From assembly GCA_022266195.1 (NCBI GenBank), contig WHVY01000006.1, forward strand, positions 4,526,001 through 4,590,000: 64,000 bases of DNA. The letters are read 5' to 3'. The translations under genes were made by a program, and so were the position numbers. This document shows, piece after piece, positions 25,528 through 37,344 of the stretch. The stretch's first letter is position 1; each line of letters opens with the position of its first letter. Origin of the DNA: Tetranychus cinnabarinus. Lineage: Eukaryota; Arthropoda; Arachnida; Trombidiformes; Tetranychidae. The notes beneath the pieces are model-generated. The model did not search any database, was not told the origin of the DNA, and saw nothing but the letters and a program-made list of their open reading frames with translations.

Positions 25528-26943
25528 CCAGCTACAAAGGCTATTGGTTTCAATTGGCTGCTTCATTGGTTTTATTGATTAAAATGGTAATCAGTATTAA
25601 TGATTGGTAATGGTCAATATTTCTTGTAATTTATGCAAATCAAGTTATTCAATTAGCCGTTGATGATGAATTAGTAAAAGCCTGGAAAGTGAGGGAAGTT
25701 CAATTTTACAAATTTAATATTTGTTGTTATCTGAATGATCCATATAATCCAACCTACATCAATCAAGAACTGGATTTGTGAGATAAGAATGAATTTTAAC
25801 TGTTGGGATTACCGAGGTAAAAAATTAAATTGCAGTCGCAGCATAAAGGTCAGTGTTATGGATACTATGTATACAAAATATAAATGTTAGAGATCGATTA
25901 TCATTAAAATTTAATGAGGTGACAAACTTGGATAGATAATGGCTGTTCTTTTTTCATTATTTATCTGATTTACATATAATGGCACAAAATTTAATAAACC
26001 AATGACATAATGATCAAAATATAGATTAATAACAGGCCTCGATTCTTTGCTAAAACAACTATCGATTGGAAGAGGGCTTCAACATGGATAAACAATATTG
26101 TTTACTTGCTTTATGAAGAGTAATGTTACCTGTAAATTATTCCAATATAGCTGGTTACAATTCAACAATCAAATGATAGTTTGTTGTTGTAAAAGAGACC
26201 ATATTCAACCAGATAAGAGCTATTAAAAGCAAATACTAAATCGTTTGGAAGTTTGCTAAACCTTTAAATCAACATGATGATGGATTCCAAAAAATGGGAA
26301 TCAGGATGAGAGTAAATATTCTGGTATTATCTGGTTAGGCTGTTAGATCGATACTTAGTTAATCTGTTTTGCTTAGTGTTGGCTTTTAATCATGAGATAC
26401 ACATGGTTGGTTTCATAAAAATGTCTTTTCAACATTGAAAAAACTTGGTCAAGCTTTATCTATGGCGCCATAACCTTTAGCCAGCAAAGTTAACATATTT
26501 TAAGATAGATAACTTACGAGCATATTAATATCGTTGTCAGGCGACTTTTTCGAGTAGACTAAAATCAAATCCTGATTGAGACCAAAACTGTACAATAATA
26601 TGGATACAAGTCAGTTAATCTGAAAAAGAAGGGAAAACAAGTATGAAACAGAGTTCAGGATAAATGAAAATAAAATTGTTGAAGTTGTAAAGGAGGAGTT
26701 ACAATTTTGTCAAAACAGCTGTTTTTGGTTGTTGATTAGCTGATGTTTTTCTGTGTTTTTCTTTGACAGTTGATCAACTAAATCATCCAATTTTGAGTTT
26801 TATATTTTAGTGTAATTGACAACAAAAATAAAATCTGCTATTGCAATCTGGTTCACCGTTCTAATGGATACAATTTTAAATCTAGATGAAACTTATCAGT
26901 AAATTCATTTAAGTTTGCTTAAGGCAACTTTAGCTTGAATAAA

Positions 26944-29781
26944 ATGATTATCAGTGGAGTTCAAAAAATCGTTCTTTATGAGACCAAAGCGGTAAGTTGA
27001 CATTTATAGATATAATTTTCGAAGTAAATTTGCAATTTTTCATGTTCTGTATTTTCTTGTTCTTATCTAGAGATACTTCATTGTTGGTTCTAATAATGCG
27101 GGTACCACATTTAGAGTGATTAAGATTGATCGCACTGAACCTAAAGAGCTTGTCATGGTTGATGATGGCGTTAAATATAACAAGAAGGAAATTACTGAGT
27201 TATTGGCTCGCATCACAAATGGGAACAAGAAAAAAACGCCTCAAACACCGAATCGGATCTCAGCTTATGGAATATTTGGCTTCGTTCGGTTTCTCGAAGG
27301 TTATTATATGATTTTGATAACAAAGAGAAGGTAAATAATACATCAACACTTCACCGTGCAATATGCCACAGGCTTTTAATTGGAAAATCTGTTTCTTACG
27401 ATTATTATTCTAGAAAAATTGCTCAAATTGGTCACCATAACATCTATAAAATATTGGATACGAGTATGCTTTACATTCCTAATGATATTGAAAGAAACAA
27501 TCCAGATGAATCAAAATATTTGAAAATGTTTCAAAATGTTGACCTTTCTAGTAATTTTTACTTCAGTTATAGTTATGATTTGACTCATACACTTCAACAC
27601 AATTTGTTGCCTCTTAACTATAATCACCATTTTGTGCAAAGAGCAGATCAAACAATATGGCAAGGAAAATTAGAACTGGAAAAAGGTCCGTCATTGAATA
27701 TTGAAGCCATCAGAACCCAGCCTAATTGGAAATTTGTTTGGAACGAATATTTATTGAGTCGAGTCATTCTGCATCCAGATTGGCTTCTTTATGTAATTCA
27801 TGGTTTTGTGAGTCAGACGGATATCTGTGTTTTTGGTAGACCTATCTATTTGACTTTGATTGCTCGTCGTTCGAAAAAGTTTGCCGGGACTCGTTTTCTA
27901 AAGCGTGGAGCAAATTTAGCCGGAGATGTTGCCAATGAAGTTGAAACAGAGCAAATTGCATTTGATGCATCGCTTTCATCTCTTGACGTTGTCAAGTACA
28001 CATCTTTTGTTCAAATAAGAGGTTCGATTCCATCTCATTGGTCTCAAGACAGTTTCAAAGTTGTTCCAAAGCCACAAATCACGACAGATTTTGTTGATCC
28101 ATATTTTCAAACAGCAGGTCGACATTTCAATGATCTCCTCCAACGATATGGATCTCCTGTAATTGTTTTAAATTTGGTCAAGAAACGTGAAAAGAAGCCT
28201 CATGAAAGTGTTTTATCTAAGGAGATTAAAGAGGCTATTCAATACCTAAATCAATTTGTACCGCAAAAACATGCCATTATCTATATTGGTCTGGATATGG
28301 CTCGAATAAACAAGTCCAAAGATGTTAATGTGATGGAAAAATTGTCTAACATTGGATATAGAATGCTCAAATTAACAGGAATTTTTCAAAGCAAACAATC
28401 AAATAATCTCCCTAATCCATCATATTTAAGTAAACTTGGCGGTGTTGCTATTTCAACTGGACAAGTAGTACAAACTGGAATTGTTCGAGTTAACTGCGTT
28501 GATTGTTTAGATCGAACCAATACAGCTCAATTTGCACTAGGAAAGTGTGCCTTGGCCTATCAATTATATGTTCTTGGTGTTCTTTCCACTCCCACTTTAG
28601 AGTTCGATACTGATACTATCAGAATGTTGGAAGAGATTTATGAAGATCATGGTGATACATTGGCTCTTCAATACGGCGGATCGCAATTGGTTCATCGTAT
28701 TAAAACATATCGTAAAATAGCTCCACTCTCATCTCACTCTAGAGATATCATGCAAACCTTATCTCGATATTATAGTAATACATTTTCTGATGCTGACAAA
28801 CAAGATGCTATAAATTTGTTTCTCGGGGTCTTCAGACCTGAACCAGGTTTACCTTATATTTGGGATTTGAGCACTGATTATTACTTGCACAATGGAGAGA
28901 TACTCGTTAAAACACTTTTCAATCAATCATTAACTCCAATTACACAGTGGTGGGATGACAGAATCGCTCAATGCTTACCTAGATCATCACTAGAAATTTT
29001 CAAAGGATCTCCCAACAACATATTTTACGATGCATCTATTAAAGATGTTGACATGATGACTGATGGTTTCTGTGAACAATATCGTCCCCATGAGTTAACA
29101 ATTTTAGCCAATTATTTTCTCTTCGAAATTAGTCATACGGAGAGACATTTTATGCCCAACTGTACTGTAATTAAAGAACATAGTCCATTTTTTGTTCGTC
29201 AAAGGCCTGGAAAACGAAAATCATCTTTACCTACCTCGAACGTTTTGCCTCCTAATCCATCTGTATCTGGACATGTTTCTACTTCTTCCAATTCTACCGA
29301 TGATGAAGGTGATGACGATTATTCGAGCGATGAAGATATCAGCTTATATGGTTACAAGTATTCAGCTCCATCCGTCTCATCTATCAGCTCCAAGTCAGAT
29401 TCCTTTGATTACTTTAATCGTGAATGTTTTCAAGTGAATTATGGTGCCTTGTATAAAACTCCAGAACCAAAAGACATTGATTTATATACAAAGTATGTCA
29501 ATGATGGCATCGCTGCTGGTGAATATGGAGTTAAAAAATCAGCTTTAATGGAAACTGATAGTAAATCAGTTTTTTCATTGAGATTCGATGGATTCAGTAT
29601 CTCAAGCATGAAATTTGATTCCAAAATTACTCAAGCTAGTCCAAAAAGTAAATTTATTTATGAAGAATACGTTAAACAAAATGTTATTGGTTATTCAACT
29701 CCAACCCCACAAACACTGAATTTTTACCAAGAATATGTTTCTACTGTTACAGATAAATCGTGTGTTTATCAATTTTATTGA
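26944..29781 (+). CDS. Fig4: FIG4 polyphosphoinositide 5-phosphatase (Sac domain)
   Basis: Three exons (26944-26991, 27071-27330, 27414-29781) give 891 aa, against about 907 in vertebrates. The Sac domain fills the first two thirds and includes VGFVRFLEGYYxxLITKRRK-type sequence, RFLKRGAN, and the catalytic CVDCLDRT (Cys about 464) of the CX5R phosphatase loop. A less conserved acidic/serine tail follows. FIG4 removes the 5-phosphate of PI(3,5)P2 and, with VAC14 and PIKfyve, sets lipid levels on endolysosomes. The first two exons are short, so a gene finder starting at 27454 would miss about 116 residues. All three exon joins restore continuous family sequence. Confidence 0.96.
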
Positions 29782-31987
29782 TAACATTATTATTATGTCA
29801 ATATTTTATACAAATGTTTTCAAATTTTCTAATATTATCAATTATGTATACTAAGAATTTAGTATCTTTACTAATTTCTATAGCAATCACCATTTATTAT
29901 TTATAGCATCTTGCCATCTGGAAAATTAAATGATTTGCATGGAAACAGTGTGTTTAAAATTCATTACGAACCTTTGAATCATAATGTTACAAAAATATTT
30001 GCTTCATTGGCTAATCAATACATGTTCTGGTTGAACATTTCACTATCACTTATCAAACTATCAGTCAATAAATGGTCAAACATTTGGTAAAACCTTTGGT
30101 CAAAGAAGCGTAATTTTACTAATCTTTAGAATCTTCATAATTTATGATAATAATTTTGTATATATGCATGTTTAGATCACAAAAAGCCAGAATAAATGAT
30201 CGCTCGATTAGATGAATAAAACTTGCTTGCATCAACAGAAATTATAATTGCTCTCTAATTGAAACTCTCAAACTGCAAATGATTTTCTCTCTTCATTCTC
30301 TACAAGTTATCTCAATTCTCATGTTTCCGTCATTTTCTCGCCTTCACTTTTTGTTGTGTGATTTGAGCTTTTGATGTTATTATTGTTTAATCATTCTCTA
30401 TGAGGGATTATTTTTAAAACGTATTCATTTAAGCCAATTCAACTATAATATATTCAACCATGGTCAACCTTTGTGATTAATATTAAGTCAATTTACTTGG
30501 TAAGTCATTAATTATTATTCCTACCACCAGAAACCCGGCTTTGTAGCTTTGTTTACTTGTGACTTTCTGTTTCTTGTTACCTTCATGACCGTTCTTGACT
30601 GTTTCATTTGCCAAGTCTCACATTTAAGTCTATCATATTTTTTAAGGTTCAGTTATTTCGAGATGCTTACATCAACAATTATGTGATCTGCTACTTAATA
30701 TTTAATAGTCAAGTAGTCATTGACATTCATGTTTATTTCTAGAGTTGGCAGTTTTATTAAAGGTTGGTAACAAGCAACATCTTACATCATGAATACAAGT
30801 GCAAGTTGCAAGTTGTTAGTTTTACGGATCAAGTTGAGTTATCCAAATTTTGACTCTCAACATGTGTTCAATAGCTTATCCAGATTCACTTTTTTTACTG
30901 AGATTTGATAAATCCTACTTATCTAATAACTTTTTAGTGATTAGTGGTTAATTTTATTTTTATATCTAATTGTTATATCGATAAATTATCTACATAATCC
31001 AGTTATACTCTTATATTTTTTCCAGTTAAATTACAAGAGAGATTCTAGTGTTTTCTTGTTAGCTGCTAATGCTCTGTACAAGTGTTTTCATTGTTAAACC
31101 ACAATTCTCATTAAATCAGTCAGTGATTTTTTTGTTGAAAACATTGCGGTTCACAATTAACATTAGATATCATTGTTTTCAATCATATTGACTCTCTTCT
31201 ACATGAGCCTCTCATGACTGTTCATCTTTTACCATTGATTACACAGTATTTCAAGTAAAAGCAATTCAGTTTCCCAGTCCTTTAAGCGTGATTGTCAACT
31301 TTAAAGGTACGCACCGAATGGACGTAATATTACAAAATATCAATTTTAATCATCTTGACGAATTAATTAGCTTGGTATGTCAAGACAATCACATATACAA
31401 TGTGACTAAATCCGGATACAGCATAAAAATAACATCTGATAATCAGTTTGAAACAATACGAAACAATGATCTATTTTCATCAACTTGATTAACTCTAAGG
31501 CTTGACGCCAATCTACTTGCCAGAGTAACCTTCATAAATATCAGCCTTTTATCACTTTCAGTTGATTATTTTTACATAAGACTAACTTGATTAGCAAAAA
31601 AAGAGTCTTCCTTTTAATTAGATTCACACTCATTACTGTTTGAGTTGAAATAGATGAAAGCAATCTAACTGAATTTACAATGGAATAAGTTGACATCCTT
31701 TCTAGATAATGATTATTTATTAGATTATGAGATCCGTTTAATAAAGCGTTCAATCCAGAATTGTCAAAATCAGATTAAGATTAAGCGATTATGATTGAGC
31801 ATTGAGTGATTTGCATTCATGGCACACAATGGATCACTAGTATTTCAAGTAGAATGTAAAAATATGATTTGATTGGGAGATGATTTAAGTAAAACTCTGT
31901 CACTTGACATGACGTCGAAATATCGGGTTTTCAAAATACAGTTTCAGCATTTTTTCAGCAATTTGGGTCCATTCGAAGCCAGAAAAT
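29782..31987. other. intergenic between convergent genes
   Basis: About 2.2 kb between the FIG4 and nuclear-receptor stops. A 56-codon frame from the ATG at 31318 looks protein-like but has no recognisable family. Nothing else is supported. Confidence 0.4.
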
Positions 31988-33660
31988 CTAATCTTGAATT
32001 CGTCTAAATTGTTCAATGTACATCGTCTGCTGTCGTATAATCATGATCTTCTCGATAGTGTAGATCAACTTGTAATGTTCCAGTTTGGCTCGTTCAGCAT
32101 TGCCTAAGGTGTCTTCCAGGAATCTTTTCAATAAGTAAATGTATGAATATTGTTCAAATCTAGATAATGAGAATGAAGACAATTAGTATAAGCTTAAAAT
32201 GGAATGAAATAGTTTCAATTTTTACCGAATAAATTCAATTGCTTGCAAATTCACAAGATCTGGATTGTAAATCATGATTGCGACCAAAATACAAAATACA
32301 GTAGGGTTAGCGCAAAGGTCATAAAAGGTTGAGTGATCAGATGCAGGGTTGGAAGAATCATGCTTTTGATTTCCATTCTAAATTGCAGTAAAAAGATAAA
32401 AACAATTGTTAGCATTTTTCGAGTAATGATAGTGAATAGATTAATTAAAAACGATTGTTTTTAATGGACAAAAATTGAATTAAATTCATGACTAATATCA
32501 AATTCAAAGTATGTTCTGTGATCAGAGTTAATAGTTACATTGTTGCTTGGGTTATGGTTAGTGAATGTCTGTTATGAAAAACGCAATAAAGCAAGCTAAT
32601 AGTCAAGATAAAGGTTAGGTTTACTTTAAGGGATGTTGAAAGGCTGATAACTGATTTAATATTGATTAGAGTCATTAAACTTGATTTATTATTTACTTAG
32701 CTCTGAAGTAACTCATTTGTAAAAAAAGTAGTTCCTACTTGAATGAACAGATGAATATATTGAGCATTTCAAAAAATTGAGTCTGAAACAAAAAAGTTAG
32801 CTGAAGGTAAATAAATTTTCAATTACTTGCCAAGTGTTAACTCGCGCTAGCTTTAAAAGATGATTTTTAACCGATAGTGCATTTGCCCAGCCATAATTTG
32901 CCAACATGTATCGATCTGTGAAAGATAATTTAGAGTGTCCAGGTAGATACATACATGCAGCCATTAATTTTTCACAGCAAAACTGGTTAAATTTGAGAGG
33001 AGAGAATTCGGCAGAATTGAGTCCAGCAAGGGATGGCGGCTGGTTCAACCAATTGAATACATTGTACAAACATCTAACGGTTGACTCTTCGAGTTGAGTT
33101 AAGTTTAAACCTTCATGGTTACCTTTCTTTAGTGGAAGCGGGGCTAAATCAGTTTCTTGCAATTTCTTAGCAATCCAACCTTTAATAAGAAGTTCTACTT
33201 TATTTTCCTCGGCACTGTTTTCGGACGAAAAGGGCATCGATGACCCTGGTAACCCAGGTAGACCAGGAGCCAAATTATTAGATCCAGATTGACTAGCTGG
33301 ACTGAAAGGAGTTGGCTGGCCTAATGTTGCTGTAGCTGAAGGAACGTTTGGTCTCAACCTTGCAGTTGAATACATATAATCGACAAACCAATCCAATTGC
33401 TTGTTTATCTCCTCCATACTTCGATTAAGTCCAAATGGTCCCATATTATATTCTGGCATTCTAGGCATTGATGTGTTCGGTGGAAATTGATTAAGCCTTG
33501 GTACCATTGGCATGGAATGAACAGGTTGTCTGTGGTTAAAGACTGATGGGGGTGTTGGTGACATTGGCTGGATTGAAATTGGCTGCATTGACATTGGCTG
33601 GAATGACATAGGCATGAAAGGTGGTCTACGGTCAAAAGGTGTTGAAGGTGTTGATTCCAT
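31988..33660 (-). CDS. nuclear-receptor ligand-binding-domain protein without DNA-binding domain
   Basis: Three exons (33660-32827, 32377-32226, 32159-31988) give 385 aa. Residues 1 to about 140 are disordered and rich in Met, Pro, Ser and Gln (repeats of PMSMQPISIQPM type). The C-terminal part has the helix 3-5 signature of nuclear receptors (KLMAACMYLPGHSKLSFTDRYMLANYGWANALSV) in a diverged form. The helix 7-9 signature follows (VAIMIYNPDLVNLQ...EQYSYIYLLKRFL), then a helix 10-like end (YIEQFRRI). The zinc-finger DNA-binding domain is absent from these exons and from the upstream intergenic DNA. No clear AF-2 helix follows. Spider mites are known to have HR96-related genes that encode only the ligand-binding domain; this may be one. 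Such proteins could act by dimerising with full receptors. Start: first ATG, after a GTG-only extension. Confidence 0.72.
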
Positions 33661-34840
33661 TGTCACAGAACGAGTTGCAGATGATGATGAAAGTGATTAA
33701 AATGATGGAAATAATAAAAGTGTGAAAGTTGAAAAGATCTACACAAACTTAAACTCAAAGTAAAACTAATCTTCTGATCCAAGTTGAAGGGTTCTTATGA
33801 TCCAGATATTTTACCTAAGAGTTAATCTTAATCTTTTCCGGAAAACTGGAATCCTTTGAACATCCGGAGTGTTCATGTTGACCCTGACCGGGGGAAGGTA
33901 GGGGGAAAGTTTAGGGGATTTACATTTTGGGCCAATAAGCTGGACAATGTGGTAAAAAAGTAGTGGATATAGTGGATTAATTGGACGACGGATTATCATT
34001 TTGAAAGTGTTGTGTGACGTGATTATGTCACATAATTTTCAATTAGCTTATCTCAACGATTATTGAAAAATTGATAAAGATGGAAATGGTCAAGATATAG
34101 ACGATAGAGGTGAAGAAGTCCATTGACATGTTTATCATTTTTTAATTATCATTGAAATAGATAATTGTGAAAAAGATAAAAAGATAATTGTAAGCTATTT
34201 CACGCAACACTTGTTATTTGAAGAGCAAACAAAGCTTTCTTAATGCTATTTATCAATCTTGAAATATTTTGATATTGTTGCCTCATTTTAAGTCTTTTAT
34301 TCTTTATTTTTTGCATAATTATCATTATTGTTCAGTGTAAACATGGAGAGATAAGACTTTTGTGAATAAGTTTACCGTTTTTTTAAGCAACTTTCATTGA
34401 AAGTTTCAATGAAACCCAAGCCTTGAATGAATAACCAGCTTCAGCTGACTTCCCTCCTAGTTACTATCCCCAGCATTTCAACCAATCACAAGTTGACAAC
34501 ACAGCAATATGTCTGCATTTGCTTGCTTTGGTTTAAAGGGAAAGTGTGTTGACGTTGATGATTAAAATGATGCAATTGATTAACTTAATTTCTTGTTTTC
34601 AAAATTTATCTTGATGCAAGATTTGACCCATTATATCAGTTTGACGAAGTAATCACGACTGTTTAGATGCTATTCTGTTTTACACTTTGTTTATCCACTG
34701 TTTCTTATGTTGTTGACCAACACCCTACAACGCATCAAAATGTCTCCACTGTGAACCCTATGTCTATCCCTTTATCTATCCTTAATTCTGATTGTTAATT
34801 TATTTACTTCATAAATTTATTCAAATTTATTATTTTAAAC
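33661..34840. other. divergent promoter region, LBD protein / XBP1
   Basis: About 1.2 kb separate the two start codons. It should hold both promoters and any 5' UTR exons. A perfect TGACGTGA lies at 34015-34022. The 62-codon frame at 33811-33999 (-) has no zinc-finger cysteines and is not a missing DNA-binding domain. Confidence 0.5.
34015..34022 (+). promoter_or_regulatory. UPRE-like element TGACGTGA
   Basis: It matches the unfolded-protein-response element TGACGTG(G/A), bound by XBP1 and ATF6 in other animals. It lies 819 bp before the XBP1 ATG and 355 bp before the LBD-protein ATG, so it could serve either gene. Function is inferred from the motif only. Confidence 0.35.
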
Positions 34841-36132
34841 ATGTTATCTGTAAAAAATTTCAACATCGATTCTAATTTAAATTGTTCACTATCATCTTCA
34901 CCTATGTCTCCTTCCTCAGATACATCAAATGAGGAAAACTCATTTCAACACAGCTTGGGATTCGGTGTTAATGAAAGCAATCAACATATTAGTCTAATGG
35001 GTGATGGTATTACAAGTTTTGCCGGTACCATTACTGGTAATGGTACCTCCAACAGTGGGTCTTCTGGTGTCAAAAGGAAAAGGGAAAAACTCGATCATCT
35101 ATCTGAAGAGGAAAAGTTGATGAGGAGAAAGTTAAAAAATCGTATTTCTGCTCAAACAGCAAGGGATCGTAAAAAAGAGAAGTTATCTGAATTGGAATGT
35201 AAAGTTAATCAAATGAGTAAAGCTAATTGTCTACTCTTAAAAGAAAACGTTGAATTGAAAAAGAAGTTGGATCTCAATAAACTAAGTGAACTTCTAAAGC
35301 ATAATGAACAATTGCAAGCTGAAAACAAGCAACTCAGAGAAAGGTTGGATGCATTAGAAAGTAGAATCAACAATGATTCTATTCGAGTTACAGCTCAACC
35401 ATCTGTTCGCAACATGTCTCAAAAATCAAACAAAGTTAAGGTCGAATCTAATAGTGAAAGTTTAGTCACTGAGAAATCAAAAGTTAACTCCATTGAATCT
35501 GCAGCATTCATTAGTGGCTCTCTGCCGAAGAACCAGGAGCGAACCAAAGAGATCTCAGCGATTTGGACCAAGCTATTAGTTCCCTTATTAATTTTGATGG
35601 GGATGAATGCGAAGAAATCATCAAATGGTTACACCGATGTTCAGAGCAACTATTGGACCAAAATATCGACCAACTATCCGAAGACTCTGGAATTGAAGAT
35701 GGTGGATCCCATTCTGATGAAGCATCTAACCGATTATCTCCAGCTTCGGAGGAACCAAAAGAGAGAGATTTGGAATCAATCAGGGACTTGATCACATTTG
35801 ATCACATGTACCATCGAAATGATTTTCTGGTGCAGCCACAAGTAGATGAAATGACAGTCACCACAACGTCCCCTATTACAGTTGAAACTGAATCCATTTT
35901 AACAGATAACTGTGTAAAGAATACAACTTCTTTCTCCGAAAACTCCCCAAAACCATCAACATCCAACACAAGCTCTCTCTGCTATCCATCATTACCTCAA
36001 CCAAATGATAATTTGGTTAACAAGCCTTTAAACTTTTTCAATCCAATAGATTCCAGTATATTATCCAGTGAAAGCGCTTTTTACGAATCAAATCTTAATC
36101 TATTTGATGACTTGTTTCCTGAATTGATTTAA
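34841..36132 (+). CDS. Xbp1: XBP1 bZIP transcription factor, IRE1-spliced
   Basis: The unspliced frame (34841-35791) encodes 316 aa. Its basic region is LKNRISAQTARDRKKEKLSELE (about 98-119), followed by a leucine zipper to about residue 175. At 35502-35524 lies a 23-nt intron bounded by two IRE1-type sites. Removing it moves translation into the frame ending at 36132, giving 422 aa with an acidic C-terminal half (SEDSGIEDGGSHSDE) suited to activation. This is the animal arrangement in which ER stress activates IRE1, the mRNA is cut and religated, and the long XBP1s drives chaperone and ERAD genes. Apart from that intron the coding region is a single exon. It is divergent from the LBD-only receptor gene. 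Confidence 0.96.
35502..35524 (+). promoter_or_regulatory. Xbp1: IRE1 unconventional intron of XBP1 (23 nt)
   Basis: Both junctions have the IRE1 loop consensus CNG/CNGN: CTG/CAGC at 35499-35505 and CTG/CCGA at 35522-35528. Each is held in a 7-base loop. The first is closed by the perfect stem TGAAT/ATTCA, the second by GGCTCT/AGAACC with one mismatch. No GT-AG is present. The length equals that reported for fly and worm xbp1 (23 nt) rather than the vertebrate 26 nt. Removal changes frame by two bases and joins ...SIES to AEEPGAN.... Confidence 0.95.
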
Positions 36133-37344
36133 ATATATTTGCCTATACATTTCCGTACCCTTTATTTTATACCCTGTAATCAATTTTTTTTGGTGTCTCC
36201 TTTACTGTTAATTCCCTCTTATATAATTTAACTTATAATCGCATGTCATGAATTTTTCTTGTTCTGTGCTTATAAATCATTCTACAAATCATTCTTAAAG
36301 AATGCAAGATTGAAAATCAAATTGACTCTTTTTTTTCATAAACAAATCCTTTCGCGATAAAATATCAAGGTACTTCAAAGAGTAAGGTACTCTACTCTTT
36401 TATAACAGATAATATTTACAATGTGAACATTATCAAGACAAATAGTTGATTTTATGGTTAACTTTCAGGTTTTTTGTAGATAATTACTTGCTGCGTCAAA
36501 AAGTAATGACAAGACTGGAATTTTGTTTACCTGAAAAGTACTTAATGTTTTGAGTTATTCAATTAACTCTTTGTCATCCCGTTGTTCAATTTCGTGAATT
36601 TAGAAACATTGATAAACTTAAATCACCCAATTTGATTGTTACTTCAATTCTGTGGTTATTTACAGTCGATTAAAACTTCGGTGGAAGATGAACTGGACCT
36701 GGACTAGGATCAGAGCCTTTTAGTCTATTGTTGGTTGGAACCCAAAATTGGTTGACATGCTGCTTGGACTTCATCTTACATGAGAAGCCTTAAGAGGTCC
36801 AGGAGCTGGATTATGGCTATCGATTTGCACTGATTTTTGCCTTCACTGTTCTTGAAGGCTTTGGTCATCCTGATTTAGATTCATCCAGGGAATGAACATT
36901 ACTGAGGCACATAAATAATATCAATAAGAAATATTCAACTATGACTTTCGCGGTAAGAGTTGAGAGTTGAGACTCAGTGCGTTTGAAGGAGACCATCAAA
37001 ATCGAGTCCATTTTTTTAAAATTAAAATAATCGTTCTTTCAACAATTTAATATTTACTATGGCTAATAATGCAAATATTGTTATACTTTGAATTAGATAT
37101 TTATATGAAAAAATAAATAATAAATCACACTTAATTTACCATTGAAAGATCACTCTACAAAAAGGGATGGAAAGCGTTTTAACCAATACAATACAACAAT
37201 TCAAGTAATTTGTAAATTAACAATAGAGTATGAATTGAAAATAGTGATTCTAAAGATTTAACAGAAAGATTTTATTCCCGGTCTTGTGAATTTAACATGT
37301 GAGCTTCTTATGAACAATAATTTAATAAAATACCTTCTCATTGC
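36133..37344. other. intergenic between convergent genes
   Basis: About 1.2 kb between the XBP1 and PDSS2 stops, presumably including the XBP1 3' UTR. It contains an unexplained Pro/Gly-rich short frame at 36670-36774 (-), listed separately. Nothing else was recognised. Confidence 0.45.
36670..36774 (-). CDS. candidate micro-ORF or exon with PxPGPx motif
   Basis: A 34-codon frame from ATG to TAA ends GSDPSPGPVHLPPKF. Directly upstream on the same strand, another stretch in a different frame (about 36781-36818) reads SHNPAPGPLKASH and runs into a GTAAGA donor-like site. Two similar PxPGPx modules within 150 bp may mark exons of a small Pro/Gly-rich peptide gene. No signal peptide is seen in the exons found. 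Weak evidence. Confidence 0.2.
   Translation of the reverse strand: MKSKQHVNQFWVPTNNRLKGSDPSPGPVHLPPKF

Larger units (their letters stand above)
24104..26943. other. intergenic, contains one MITE
   Basis: About 2.8 kb between the divergent EDEM1 and FIG4 genes, so both promoters should lie here. Apart from the MITE at 25270-25527 and the ACGT palindrome at 24520, no gene, RNA gene or further repeat was recognised. Confidence 0.45.

Noticed and set aside
31318..31488. 56-codon plus-strand frame with protein-like composition
   Set aside because: No family, no signal peptide, and no supported splice partner; too short to call.
31905..31915. TGACGTCG CRE-like motif
   Set aside because: It lies at the 3' end of two convergent genes, so a promoter role is unlikely.
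33811..33999. Possible upstream DNA-binding exon for the LBD-only receptor
   Set aside because: The frame lacks the paired cysteines of a nuclear-receptor zinc finger.
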